Origin: Methylocystis rosea
Lineage (GTDB): Bacteria > Pseudomonadota > Alphaproteobacteria > Rhizobiales > Beijerinckiaceae
NCBI RefSeq assembly: GCF_003855495.1
Contig: NZ_CP034086.1
Coordinates: 558,001-622,000, forward strand
Direction: 5' to 3'
Length of the DNA: 64,000 nucleotides
A program made the translations under genes and the position numbers. Shown here one piece after another: positions 36,730 through 44,811 of this stretch. Within the stretch, counting starts at the first letter, position 1. Each line of letters starts with the position of its first letter. The notes beneath the pieces are model-generated. The model was not told the DNA's origin and did not search any database. It was given only the letters and a program-made list of their open reading frames with translations.

Positions 36730-37785
36730 ATGTTTATTCCTTTGCGCAGATTACACATCGCCGTCGCCGTGACGTGCTGTCTTGCAGCCGACGCCGCGTC
36801 GGGCGCCGAGCGCCTGCCGGCTTACGGCGCTAATCTGTCCGAGACCTCCGTGTCGGGGCTGTCATCGGGCGCGGCGATGGCTTTGCAATTCCATGTGGCG
36901 CATTCCGGCGTTGTCAAAGGCGCGGGGATCGTCGCCGGCGTGCCTTACGACTGCGCGGAGCAGAGCTCGAATCGCGCGACCAGCAATTGCATGAAGCCGG
37001 ATGCCGCCCATCCTGTTCCGGATCCGGCGCATCTTAAGGACATCACCGATTCGCTCGCACGCTCCGGCGCCATAGACGACGTCGCCAATTTGAACGATGC
37101 GCGGGTCTGGCTGTTTTCCGGTCGCAAGGATGAGGTGGTGCATCCGGTCGTGATGGATGCGGCGCGCGATTATTACGCGTTTTATGTGCCGCCGGATCGC
37201 ATCGCCTTTCGAAACGATATCGGCGCGGGTCACGCCATGGTGACCGAGGACTATGGCGACAAGGAATGCGGCGTGAACAAGGCTCCGTTCATCGTCGATT
37301 GCGACTTCGACGCCGCGAAAGCCATGCTCGAACAGATTTACGGGCCGCTCAACCCGCCGAGCGCGCAGCCCGCCGGAAAATATGTCGAGTTCGATCAGAA
37401 GGAATTTTTGCCCGACGGCAATCCCTACAATCACAGTTTAAGCGATGTCGGCTACGCCTATGTGCCGCATGTCTGCGCGCTGGAGACGTGCCGCGTGCAT
37501 GTCGCCCTGCATGGCTGCAAACAGCAGGCCGCCGAAGTTGGCGACGCGTTCTACAAACACGCCGGCTACAATCGCTGGGCGGATACGAACCACATCATCG
37601 TCGTCTATCCGCAAACCATCAGCCGCTGGGGCTGGGGCTGGCCGTTCTATACGTTGAACTTCGTGTTGAACCCCAACGCTTGCTGGGACTGGTGGGGCTA
37701 TGACAGCGCCGAGCACCACACCAAGAAAGGTCCGCAGATCGCCGCCATTCGCGCGATCGTGGACCGGCTCGCGACGAAGCCGTGA
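36730..37785 (+). CDS. Exported PHA depolymerase, type 2 catalytic domain
   Basis: A 351-residue secreted or periplasmic esterase. A signal peptide ends near DAASGAE. The lipase box GLSSGAAMALQF (near residues 42-53) comes first, an Asp in FSGRKDEVV and His in GAGHAMVTEDYG follow, and the oxyanion-hole segment HVALHGCKQQ comes late (near 257-266). This order is that of type 2 short-chain-length PHB depolymerases. No separate substrate-binding domain is visible, so soluble oligomers or another polyester may be the real substrate. It is distinct from the intracellular phaZ at 31976. Confidence 0.85.
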   Translation: MFIPLRRLHIAVAVTCCLAADAASGAERLPAYGANLSETSVSGLSSGAAMALQFHVAHSGVVKGAGIVAGVPYDCAEQSSNRATSNCMKPDAAHPVPDPAHLKDITDSLARSGAIDDVANLNDARVWLFSGRKDEVVHPVVMDAARDYYAFYVPPDRIAFRNDIGAGHAMVTEDYGDKECGVNKAPFIVDCDFDAAKAMLEQIYGPLNPPSAQPAGKYVEFDQKEFLPDGNPYNHSLSDVGYAYVPHVCALETCRVHVALHGCKQQAAEVGDAFYKHAGYNRWADTNHIIVVYPQTISRWGWGWPFYTLNFVLNPNACWDWWGYDSAEHHTKKGPQIAAIRAIVDRLATKP

Positions 37786-37798
37786 GGCTTAGCGCTCC

Positions 37799-37978
37799 AT
37801 GTCGTGTTTGTGCTCATCATTGCGCATGCGGGAGATGGCGATTGTTGTGACAATTTGGGTGTGGCTTTTGGCGTCGTTCGCTATCGGAATAATAGCCAAA
37901 TTGCGAATTAGGGCGCGTCATTTGCACACGAGCGACTGCCCGAAACAAATTGAAATCAATTGGCCTCAGTCCGGCTGA
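37799..37978 (+). CDS. Possible small single-pass membrane protein (59 aa)
   Basis: An open frame 13 bases after the PHA depolymerase stop. Its core IVVTIWVWLLASFAIGII is a good membrane helix followed by a basic stretch (AKLRIRARH). Alternative ATGs at codons 10 and 13 exist, and no strong ribosome site marks any. The composition is AT-richer than the surroundings. It could be real or chance. Confidence 0.33.
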   Translation: MSCLCSSLRMREMAIVVTIWVWLLASFAIGIIAKLRIRARHLHTSDCPKQIEINWPQSG

Positions 37979-38073
37979 GGAAGTAGCCCCATATGCTAGG
38001 CGCGGCTCGGAAATGTCGGACGTCACTGCGTTCGCTCGACCCCGGACGGCGTGGATAAAAAAGGGGTAAGGAT

Positions 38074-38667
38074 ATGAAAAGATCGCTCGGCGCGCTCATT
38101 GCATTTAGCGCGATTTCAGTGGGCGCACAGGCGGCGGACTTGCCTTCCCATAAATCTTCGCCGCCGCCGTACTTGATTGCGCCACCTCCGCTTTGGACCG
38201 GCTTCTATGTTGGCGCAAACCTCGGAGGAGGAGTGCCGAATAGGGGAGCCGGCGGCGTAATCGGCGGCGGTCAGCTGGGTTACAATTACCAATTTTCGCG
38301 GCTGTTTGTTGCCGGCCTTGAAACCGATATCCAAGGATCAAGCATGAGTGGCGTGCATTGGTTTGGAACGGTTCGGGGACGCTTGGGCACAACTGTAATT
38401 AATCCAACATTGCTCGTTTATGGGACCGGAGGATTCGCCTATGGCGGAAGCGGCGGCGCGGGGGCAGGCTGGACCGCCGGCGGCGGCGTTGAATGGGCTT
38501 TCGCTCCGAAATGGTCCGCGAAGGTTGAATACCTCTATGTCCGCCTTTCTCAGAACGAAGATTTTGGGCCACGTCGACATGGCGACCAGGGTTTCAACGT
38601 CGTGCGAGCGGGACTCAACTATCGCTTCGATCCTTATGCATTTCTAAGCCCGCCAAATGCCTTCTAA
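38074..38667 (+). CDS. Outer-membrane beta-barrel protein (Omp25/31-like)
   Basis: A 197-residue protein with a signal peptide (SAISVGAQAADLP) and the porin-family start WTGFYVGANLGGG, then alternating strands (GGQLGYNYQF, VEYLYVRLSQ) and a terminal RAGLNYRFDPYAF. It belongs to the small eight-stranded outer-membrane barrel group common in Rhizobiales, though its terminal extension after NYRF is unusual. The sequence GTAAGGAT precedes the ATG. Lower GC than the neighbours suggests recent arrival or relaxed composition. Confidence 0.85.
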   Translation: MKRSLGALIAFSAISVGAQAADLPSHKSSPPPYLIAPPPLWTGFYVGANLGGGVPNRGAGGVIGGGQLGYNYQFSRLFVAGLETDIQGSSMSGVHWFGTVRGRLGTTVINPTLLVYGTGGFAYGGSGGAGAGWTAGGGVEWAFAPKWSAKVEYLYVRLSQNEDFGPRRHGDQGFNVVRAGLNYRFDPYAFLSPPNAF

Positions 38668-38768
38668 GCGTTCCCAAGGGTCGCAGACATTCCACGGATA
38701 CGCTGAGCCGACTGGCGTTGTTCATCACCATAGCGCGTTCCTTTCTATCAAGCGTGAAGGCAGACATC

Positions 38769-39056
38769 ATGTGTAACAATGGTGTGTCGTCTCGACGGCG
38801 CCAACGGCTGACCTCGACGGCGGGAGCACTGGCATTTGCTATTTGTTGTAGCGAATTGGCCGCGCTCGCCGGCGTCGTCTCAGTTGCGTCGGCGACTTTC
38901 GCACAAGCGGAGCCTGGTTGGGGACCGCCGCCTCCGGGGCCCGGCTGGGGACCGCCGCCTCCGCCCCCAGACTCGTGGGGACCACGTCGCAGACGATGGC
39001 GTCGATTGCCGCCACCGCCACCGCCACCACCACCTCCTCCTCCGCCTTTTTTTTGA
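38769..39056 (+). CDS. Exported proline-rich protein (95 aa)
   Basis: From ATG 38769 (GAAGGC upstream) the product has an arginine-rich start, a hydrophobic segment (LAFAICCSELAALAGVVSVA) with cleavage likely at ATFAQA, then low-complexity WGPPPPGPGWGPPPPPPDSW, a basic RRRRWRR cluster and a run of 13 prolines ending in FF. Resembles other poorly characterised alphaproteobacterial GPPPP proteins. Function unknown. Confidence 0.55.
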   Translation: MCNNGVSSRRRQRLTSTAGALAFAICCSELAALAGVVSVASATFAQAEPGWGPPPPGPGWGPPPPPPDSWGPRRRRWRRLPPPPPPPPPPPPPFF

Positions 39057-39079
39057 CGAATGGCAGGTCCGATCGTCAG

Positions 39080-39260
39080 GACGGACGCCAGCGCCGAATG
39101 CGAGGCGAGTGTCGATAAGCTTCACTAAAGCGCGGATTGCCGTCGCGTTCGAGGTGAACCCGTGCCGTTGTCCGAAACGATCACGCTCGGGCGACCGCGC
39201 CTCGTGATCAACGCCAAACGATGGACGATTCGCTCACATGGCTTCTTGAACTTCTGAGGT
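39080..39260 (-). pseudogene. Remnant of an rve-type (IS3-like) transposase
   Basis: On the minus strand one frame reads RRGRPSVIVSDNGTG, the rve catalytic block around the second Asp (VSDNGTE). After a one-base shift the adjacent frame continues GFTSNATAIRALVKL, matching the usual DNGTEFTSNA continuation. Both parts are short, with nothing recognisable around them, so this is a degraded fragment of an insertion sequence, not a gene. Confidence 0.65.
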
Positions 39261-39298
39261 GTCGTCGCCTGTAAACCAAGAAATGTCGTCGCCATCGC

Positions 39299-39356
39299 CC
39301 TCATCCGACCCCGCGTCGCGGGGCCACCCTTCCGCTTCACGGGAGAAGGGAGCGCC
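39299..39356. repeat. G/C-rich hairpin repeat before metY 3' end
   Basis: CCGACCCCGCGTCGCGGGGC and CCCTTCCGCTTCACGGGAGAAGGG form two small hairpins next to the metY stop. Its CCCTTC...GAAGGG arrangement recalls family A but the match is weak. Confidence 0.4.
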
Positions 39357-40655
39357 TTACGCGCCCGCCGCTTTCAGCCCCTTCTCCAGATCGGCGATGA
39401 TGTCGTCGATGTGCTCGATGCCGATCGAAAGCCGCACATAGCCGGGCGTCACGCCCGATGCGAGCTGCGCTTCTTCGGCGAGCTGCGAATGCGTCGTCGT
39501 CGCCGGATGGATGGCGAGGCTGCGCGCGTCGCCGATATTGGCGACGTGATAGAACATCTGCAGCGCGTCGATGAATCTGCGGCCGGCGTCGAGACCGCCC
39601 TTCAGCTCGAAGCCGAGCAGCGCGCCATAGCCGCCTTTCAGATAGGCGTCGGCGCGCCGGCGTATCTCGCCCGTCTGCTGCGAAGGATGAATGACCCGCG
39701 TCACTTCGCTGCGCTTGCTCAAGAAGTCGACGACCTTCTGCGTGTTCTGCACATGGCGCTCCATGCGCAGCGTCACCGTCTCGACACCCTGCAGCGTGAG
39801 AAAAGCGTTGAACGGCGAGGGCGCCGGACCGAGATCGCGCAACAGCGTCGCGCGCGCCTTGATGATGTAGGCCACGGGGCCGATCGGCTTGACCGCCTCA
39901 ACCCAGACGGCGCCATGATAGCTCGGATCAGGCGTATTCAGCGCCGGCTGACGCTGCGGAAATTTTTCCCAGTCGAAATTGCCGGAGTCGATGATGGCGC
40001 CGCCGATCGACGTGCCGTGGCCGCCAAGATATTTCGTGGTCGAATAAACGACGATCGCCGCGCCATGATCGATCGGCCGGCAGAGAATCGGCGCCGCGGT
40101 GTTGTCCATGATCAGCGGAACCCCGAGCTCCCGGCCGATCGCCGCGACTTCGGCGATGGGAAACACGGTGAGTTTGGGATTGGGCAGAGTCTCGGCGTAA
40201 TAGGCGCGCGTGCGCGCGTCCGTCGCGCGGCGGAAATTTTCCGGATCCGCCGGATCGACGAAGCGCACGTCGAGGCCCTGATCCTTCAGCGTATTGGCGA
40301 AGAGGTTCCAAGTGCCGCCGTAAAGATCGGTGGACGAGACGACATTGTCGCCGACGCGCGCGAGATTTTGAATCGAGAGCGCCGACGCCGCCTGTCCGGA
40401 AGCCAGCGCCAGGGCGGCGACGCCGCCTTCGAGCGCCGCGAGCCGCGCCTCCAACACGCCGGTCGTCGGGTTGCCGATGCGCGTATAGATATGGCCAAGC
40501 TCATTGAGCGCAAAAAGATTGGCGGCGTGCTCGGTGTCGTGAAACTGATAGGAGGTCGTTTGATAAATCGGAACGGCGACGGCGCCGTTGGTTTCATCAG
40601 CGCGCCAGCCGGCGTGGAGCGCAATCGTTTCGGCGTGCTTGCTGTCGACGGCCAT
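39357..40655 (-). CDS. metY: O-acetylhomoserine sulfhydrylase (MetY)
   Basis: PLP enzyme that makes homocysteine from O-acetylhomoserine and sulfide, with possible use of methanethiol. The 432-residue Cys/Met metabolism family protein shows YTRIGNPTTGVLEARLAALEGG, YGGTWNLF, LIMDNTAAPILCRP and the PLP Lys in VVYSTTKYLGGHGTSIGG. The start ATG 40655 lies six bases after AGGAGG; the adjacent ATG 40658 is only three bases from it. Single gene. Confidence 0.93.
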   Translation of the reverse strand: MAVDSKHAETIALHAGWRADETNGAVAVPIYQTTSYQFHDTEHAANLFALNELGHIYTRIGNPTTGVLEARLAALEGGVAALALASGQAASALSIQNLARVGDNVVSSTDLYGGTWNLFANTLKDQGLDVRFVDPADPENFRRATDARTRAYYAETLPNPKLTVFPIAEVAAIGRELGVPLIMDNTAAPILCRPIDHGAAIVVYSTTKYLGGHGTSIGGAIIDSGNFDWEKFPQRQPALNTPDPSYHGAVWVEAVKPIGPVAYIIKARATLLRDLGPAPSPFNAFLTLQGVETVTLRMERHVQNTQKVVDFLSKRSEVTRVIHPSQQTGEIRRRADAYLKGGYGALLGFELKGGLDAGRRFIDALQMFYHVANIGDARSLAIHPATTTHSQLAEEAQLASGVTPGYVRLSIGIEHIDDIIADLEKGLKAAGA

Positions 40656-40805
40656 CATCTTCCTCCTGGCGTGAGCGTAAGCTGAATACGGCAAAGCCTA
40701 CGCGAGCGCTACATGGCGAGTGTCACGCCATTGCTAGTTTTGTTCCCTCCTCCATTTACCCGCGGGGCGAATGTCGCGCATTGGCGCCCCTCCAAGGAGT
40801 TCGAC

Positions 40806-41177
40806 ATGAAGACAGGATTAGCCGTCGTCGGAAGCCTCGCCCTCGCCTTTCTGGCGCCTGCGGCGTTGGCCGAGGAACAGCAGCAGGAGCAACGGGAACA
40901 GCTGCAGCAAACGCAGCAACAGCCGCCAGATCAGCAGTCTCAGCAATCGCAGGAGCAGGGCGTGACATCGGGACCGGCGGCCGGAAGTCCGGTCGAGCCA
41001 TCGGGCGCCGTGCAGAAGGACAATCCGAAAGCGGTTGATGTCAACGAAAGCGGTTTGGCGGGGTCGAGTGGAACCTCCGCCGGCTCGCCGGGCGTGGAGG
41101 GAAAGAAAGGAACACAGAGCGGCCAGGAATGGGCTCCGCCCGAAGAGATCCGGCGCAAGAAGGGGCCAAGCTCTTAA
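40806..41177 (+). CDS. Small exported Gln-rich protein (123 aa)
   Basis: ATG 40806 follows AAGGAG by six bases. Signal peptide MKTGLAVVGSLALAFLAPAA, cleaved near ALAEE. The mature part is Gln-rich (EEQQQEQREQLQQTQQQPPD), then Gly/Ser-rich, ending WAPPEEIRRKKGPSS. Low complexity prevents family assignment; it is probably an envelope or periplasmic protein. A hairpin follows the stop. Confidence 0.65.
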   Translation: MKTGLAVVGSLALAFLAPAALAEEQQQEQREQLQQTQQQPPDQQSQQSQEQGVTSGPAAGSPVEPSGAVQKDNPKAVDVNESGLAGSSGTSAGSPGVEGKKGTQSGQEWAPPEEIRRKKGPSS

Positions 41178-41195
41178 CGTCAGTCCGAGTGCTGC

Positions 41196-41218
41196 GACCG
41201 GCGTAAAAAACGCCGGTC
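41196..41218. terminator. Hairpin after the Gln-rich protein gene
   Basis: GACCGGCG and CGCCGGTC form a perfect eight-base stem around the loop TAAAAAA. There is no T-run after it, so it is a weak intrinsic terminator or an RNA-protecting stem. Confidence 0.5.
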
Positions 41219-41424
41219 AGGACTCGCGGCGTATGATCGATCGGCGGCTTCGACGCATGGGCTCAGCGTCATGAGAGTCGCCGATCGCTGTTCGACATGT
41301 ATGCGATCGAACATGCAGCGTGGCGTTATTCCTTGAGTCGAAGGAGTCGCCGATTATAATCCGCCGCGGCCATAAATGAGCGCAACCCCGCGACTCGGGC
41401 TTACTCCAAAGGGGAAATCGCCAT

Positions 41425-41640
41425 ATGAAAAAACTACTGCTGTTGACGGCCGCAATCGCTGCGGGCGCAATGTTCGGCGCGCCCGTCCGCGCCGAAGATC
41501 AAAGCGAAGCGCCCGCTGCGGTGAGCGAAGCGCCCGCCGAAACGGCGGCCCCCAGCGCTCCCGCCGAAACCAGCCCGCCGGCCGCCGAGAGCAAACCCGT
41601 TATTCCCCCCGATTCGGAGTGGGTGCATCCCACCAAATGA
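41425..41640 (+). CDS. Small exported Ala/Pro-rich protein (71 aa)
   Basis: MKKLLLLTAAIAAGAMFGAP is a strong signal peptide with cleavage near VRAED. The mature 48 residues are Ala/Pro/Glu-rich (EAPAETAAPSAPAETSPPAA) and end DSEWVHPTK. GGGGAAATCGCCAT precedes the ATG. Composition resembles the 44333 product and may represent small periplasmic spacer proteins. Function unknown. Confidence 0.65.
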   Translation: MKKLLLLTAAIAAGAMFGAPVRAEDQSEAPAAVSEAPAETAAPSAPAETSPPAAESKPVIPPDSEWVHPTK

Positions 41641-41648
41641 CTTTCTTC

Positions 41649-41678
41649 GCTGCATTTCCCGCTCTCGGGAAATGCAGC
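41649..41678. terminator. Strong hairpin shared by two convergent genes
   Basis: GCTGCATTTCCCG and CGGGAAATGCAGC form a perfect 13-base stem with loop CTCT. It lies eight bases after the small-protein stop and 17 bases from the stop of the convergent oligopeptidase gene, so it can end transcripts from both sides, although T-runs are short. Confidence 0.7.
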
Positions 41679-41695
41679 GGCTCTACTCAGCATCG

Positions 41696-43849
41696 TTACA
41701 CGAAATCCTTCGCGTCATTGAATGCACGCGCGGCGCAGGCGAGCGCGAAAGCATATTCCAGCGCCGTGTCTTCAAGCGCTTCGAAACGGCCCGAGGCGCC
41801 GGCGTGGCCCGCGCCCATATGGGTGAACAGCAACACGGGTCCGCCGCCGCTCATCGTCACGCGCAGCTTCGCGACCCATTTGAGCGGCTCCCAGTAGGTG
41901 ACCCGAGGATCGGTCACGCCAGCGACGGCGAGAATCGGCGGATAGTGTTGCGCGCGCACATTGTCGTAAGGCGAATAGGACGCGAGGCGATCAAAGGCTT
42001 CGGCGCTGGCGATCGGGTTGCCCCATTCCAGCCATTCTGGTGGCGTCAGCGGAAGATCGTCGCGCAGCATCGTATTCAGCGTGTCGACGAAAGGCACGCT
42101 GGCGATGATGCCGGCGAACAGCTCCGGCGCCTCGTTGGCGACGGCGCCCATCAGCAGACCGCCCGCCGACCCTCCCTGCGCGACGACGCCGCCTTCGCGC
42201 GTGTAGCCGGCCGAAACCAGATGCCGCGCGCAATCGATGAAGTCCAAGAAGCTGTTTTGCTTCTTCTCGAGCTTGCCGTCTTCATACCAGCGCCAGCCCT
42301 TGTCGGTTCCACCGCGAATATGGGCGCGCGCATAGACAAAGCCTCGATCGACGAGCGAGAGCGCGTCTTCGCTAAAGCTCGCTGAGAGCGCATAGCCATA
42401 GGCGCCATAGCCATAGAGGAGCAGCGGCGCGCCGTCTCCGCCAGGCGTGAAGTCGGCGCGATGCAGGAGCGTGATCGGCACGCTTTCGCCGTCGCGCGCC
42501 GTCGCGAACAGGCGCCGCGTCACATAAGTCTTCGGATCGTGTCCGGAGGGAATTTCCTGGCGCTTGCGCAGGACGCGCGTGCGCGCAGTCATGTCGTAGT
42601 CATAAGTCTCGTCTGGCGTCGTCATCGACGAATAGACGAAGCGCAGAATGTCGGTGTCGAATTCAAGTCCCGGATCAATCGACAGCGCATAGGCTTCCTC
42701 CTCGAAGTGAATCGCATGTTCCTCGCCGCTGGAGAGCGCGCGGATGACGAGTTTCGGCAAGGAGTTTTCCCGAAGCAGCCAGACAAGATAACGCGCATAA
42801 ACGGTGAACGAGTCGATCAAGACGCCGTGGCGATGGTGAACGACGTCCTTCCAATTCTCGCGGCCCGGCTCTGCGAGCGGCGCGACGGAAATGCGGAAAT
42901 CATCGGCGCCGTCAGCGTTGTTGCGGATGTAGAGAAGGTCGCCATGCGGCTCGACGTCATAGCGCAGGCGCGGCTCGCGCGGCGCCACGATGCGCGGCGT
43001 CGGATTGTCTTCGCGAAGGTCGATCAGCCAACATTCCGTCGCGTCATGGCCGTGGATGGACACAATGGCGAAACGCCTGCAGCGGCTTTCATGCAGGCTG
43101 ACGAACCAGGCGCTGTCGGTTTCCTCGATGATCAGCGCGTCGTCGGCGGGATCGGCGTCCACTTCGTGTCGAAAGACCTGCGCGGTGCGATGGTTCTCGT
43201 CGATCAGCACATAATAGTAGGCTTTCGAATTGGCCTGCCAGACAATGACGCCGTCGCTGTCGCTCACGACGTCGGCGCGGTCGAGGCCATCGCTCAACGC
43301 CCTGGTGCGGATGTCGAATAGCTCCGAACCGGCGTCATCGACGCTCCAGGCAAGCTGCGCGTGATCGGGCGCATGCGCCGCGTCGCCGATATCGAAGAAA
43401 TCGTGGCCTTTGGCGAGCGCCTCGCCATCGAGCAGCACGCTTTCCGCCCCGCCGTCTCGCGGCGTCCGGCAGTATAGCGGATGTTCCGCGCCCTCATGGA
43501 AGCGTTCGTAATAGGCGTAAGGCCCGTCCGGCTCGGGAACCTCGCTGTCATCCTCCTTGATGCGGCCGCGCATCTCGGCCACCAGCGCCCTGCGCAAATT
43601 CTTGAGCGGCGCCATGACGCCATCGCAGTAAGCGTTTTCCGCCTCGATCAGCTCGGCGATGTCGTCGGGAAGCGCATCCGGGTCGCGCAGCACCTCGCGC
43701 CAGTTTTTCGCCGCGAGCCAGTCGTAGGGATCATCGAGCACGCGGCCATGGATGACCCTGCGCGTGTGGCGCTGCGCGGCGTGAGGCGCTGTGGCGCCTG
43801 TAAGATCAAACCGCCAATCCGATGTCTTCGCCGTCGTATCGCGGGCCAT
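41696..43849 (-). CDS. ptrB: Oligopeptidase B (S9A prolyl-oligopeptidase family)
   Basis: Cytoplasmic serine peptidase that cleaves oligopeptides after basic residues. The 717-residue protein has an N-terminal beta-propeller (about 70-430) and an alpha/beta-hydrolase domain. In the latter are YGYGAYGYALSASFSEDAL, AHIRGGTDKGWRWYEDGK and the nucleophile in QGGSAGGLLMGAV (Ser near 560); Asp and His lie in GVTDPRVTYWEP and HMGAGHAGASG. The RGG and YGAYG blocks favour oligopeptidase B over prolyl oligopeptidase. Confidence 0.93.
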   Translation of the reverse strand: MARDTTAKTSDWRFDLTGATAPHAAQRHTRRVIHGRVLDDPYDWLAAKNWREVLRDPDALPDDIAELIEAENAYCDGVMAPLKNLRRALVAEMRGRIKEDDSEVPEPDGPYAYYERFHEGAEHPLYCRTPRDGGAESVLLDGEALAKGHDFFDIGDAAHAPDHAQLAWSVDDAGSELFDIRTRALSDGLDRADVVSDSDGVIVWQANSKAYYYVLIDENHRTAQVFRHEVDADPADDALIIEETDSAWFVSLHESRCRRFAIVSIHGHDATECWLIDLREDNPTPRIVAPREPRLRYDVEPHGDLLYIRNNADGADDFRISVAPLAEPGRENWKDVVHHRHGVLIDSFTVYARYLVWLLRENSLPKLVIRALSSGEEHAIHFEEEAYALSIDPGLEFDTDILRFVYSSMTTPDETYDYDMTARTRVLRKRQEIPSGHDPKTYVTRRLFATARDGESVPITLLHRADFTPGGDGAPLLLYGYGAYGYALSASFSEDALSLVDRGFVYARAHIRGGTDKGWRWYEDGKLEKKQNSFLDFIDCARHLVSAGYTREGGVVAQGGSAGGLLMGAVANEAPELFAGIIASVPFVDTLNTMLRDDLPLTPPEWLEWGNPIASAEAFDRLASYSPYDNVRAQHYPPILAVAGVTDPRVTYWEPLKWVAKLRVTMSGGGPVLLFTHMGAGHAGASGRFEALEDTALEYAFALACAARAFNDAKDFV

Positions 43850-44001
43850 GTCGTCCTCCGCCGATTGCTTTCGAGGCTTTTATCACTGCTTGCAGCGCCG
43901 CGCAGAGATCTCTCGGGCGGATTGAGAGCGAAGCAATTTGTAAATCAATCGCGCCTTAGCCTTGCCGCAAGACCTATCCGCTTTTGGATGAGGAGCGATT
44001 C

Positions 44002-44172
44002 ATGCGTTACTCCCACGCTGCGCTCAGTCCGGTTTCAATCGGCGAGCGAAGAACTTCCCGCCCCAACGACATTCCTGTGCGCCGCCCGTCCGCGCTGCGC
44101 CGGCTCGCATGGAAGATCCTCTATTCGAGCTTTATCGCCGGCGTCGCGATTTACGTGTGGTGGCGACGCTAG
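44002..44172 (+). CDS. Small single-pass membrane protein (56 aa)
   Basis: ATG 44002 is six bases after GAGGAG. The product is MRYSHAALSPVSIGERRTSR, a basic middle and a C-terminal membrane helix (ILYSSFIAGVAIYVWW) ending RR, so a tail-anchored arrangement. No family recognised. Upstream of the divergent ptrB. Confidence 0.5.
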   Translation: MRYSHAALSPVSIGERRTSRPNDIPVRRPSALRRLAWKILYSSFIAGVAIYVWWRR

Positions 44173-44332
44173 CCATTTTGGCGCTGCTGCGCTGCGTCAA
44201 AGACAAACTGTCATAAATCGCCTAAGCTTCAGGTGTGGCCGATGGCGCACGCGCGCTTGCGCGTGATGGAGTCGCGCCGCAACCCCTCAACACGGCGCTG
44301 CGGCGCGCCTCGAAACGCAGAAGAAACTTAAA

Positions 44333-44662
44333 ATGTTCACGAGCATGAAAAACATTGCCGCTGGCGTCGTTTGCGCCAGTCTTTCCTTCGGCGCCGCCGC
44401 GCTCGCCGAGCCGAAGGCGTCTGCGCCAACGACCGCGCCGACCGCTTGGGCGCCGCCCGCCGAGATCGCGCCGAAGAGCGCCGCGCCTTCAGATGCGCCG
44501 GCGCCAAGCGCCGAAGCGCCTGCGACCGCTGCGCAGCCAACGAGCGCCGCTCCGGCCAGGACGCATGCGGAGAGAGAAAAAGACTGCCGCACGCAAGCCG
44601 ACGCCAAGGGGCTTCACGGCAAAGAGCGCAAACACTTCAAATCCGACTGTCTGAAGGGATGA
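44333..44662 (+). CDS. Exported PsiF-repeat-like protein (109 aa)
   Basis: A signal peptide (NIAAGVVCASLSFGAAALA) and an Ala/Pro-rich linker lead to a C-terminal block EREKDCRTQADAKGLHGKER, then KHFKSDCLKG. This matches one PsiF repeat (C-x-x-x-A-x-x-K-x-L-x-G-x-x-R-x-x-F-x-x-x-C-L-K). Escherichia coli PsiF is phosphate-starvation inducible but its function is unknown. Only one repeat is present here. Confidence 0.75.
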   Translation: MFTSMKNIAAGVVCASLSFGAAALAEPKASAPTTAPTAWAPPAEIAPKSAAPSDAPAPSAEAPATAAQPTSAAPARTHAEREKDCRTQADAKGLHGKERKHFKSDCLKG

Positions 44663-44700
44663 ATACGTCCGCCGGTCGCTTTCCGGCGGCCGGCGGCGCT

Positions 44701-44811
44701 AGAGCGCTTATCGATCACATGGAAGCATGTGATCGATAAGGAATCGCTCAAAATACTTGGAGCAGGTTCTCATTCGAAAAAGTCTGATCAACTTTTTCGG
44801 GACCTGCTTCA
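44701..44811. repeat. Intergenic repeat family D, copy 1
   Basis: Two hairpins: CTTATCGATCACATG-GAAG-CATGTGATCGATAAG (perfect 15-base arms), flanked by AGAGCG and CGCTC; then GAGCAGGT...CGAAAAAGT-CTGATCA-ACTTTTTCG...ACCTGCTTC. The inner edge contains the stop codon of the minus-strand polyprenyl synthase gene (44809-44811). Copy 2 at 48689-48800 has the same order and the same position at a 3' end. Confidence 0.9.

Noticed and set aside
37817..38026. A 69-codon minus-strand frame
   Set aside because: No ribosome site, no hydrophobic or domain signal, and overlaps a more plausible frame on the plus strand.
39411..40685. A 424-codon plus-strand frame opposite metY
   Set aside because: Shadow of metY; rich in Arg, Asp and His without motifs.
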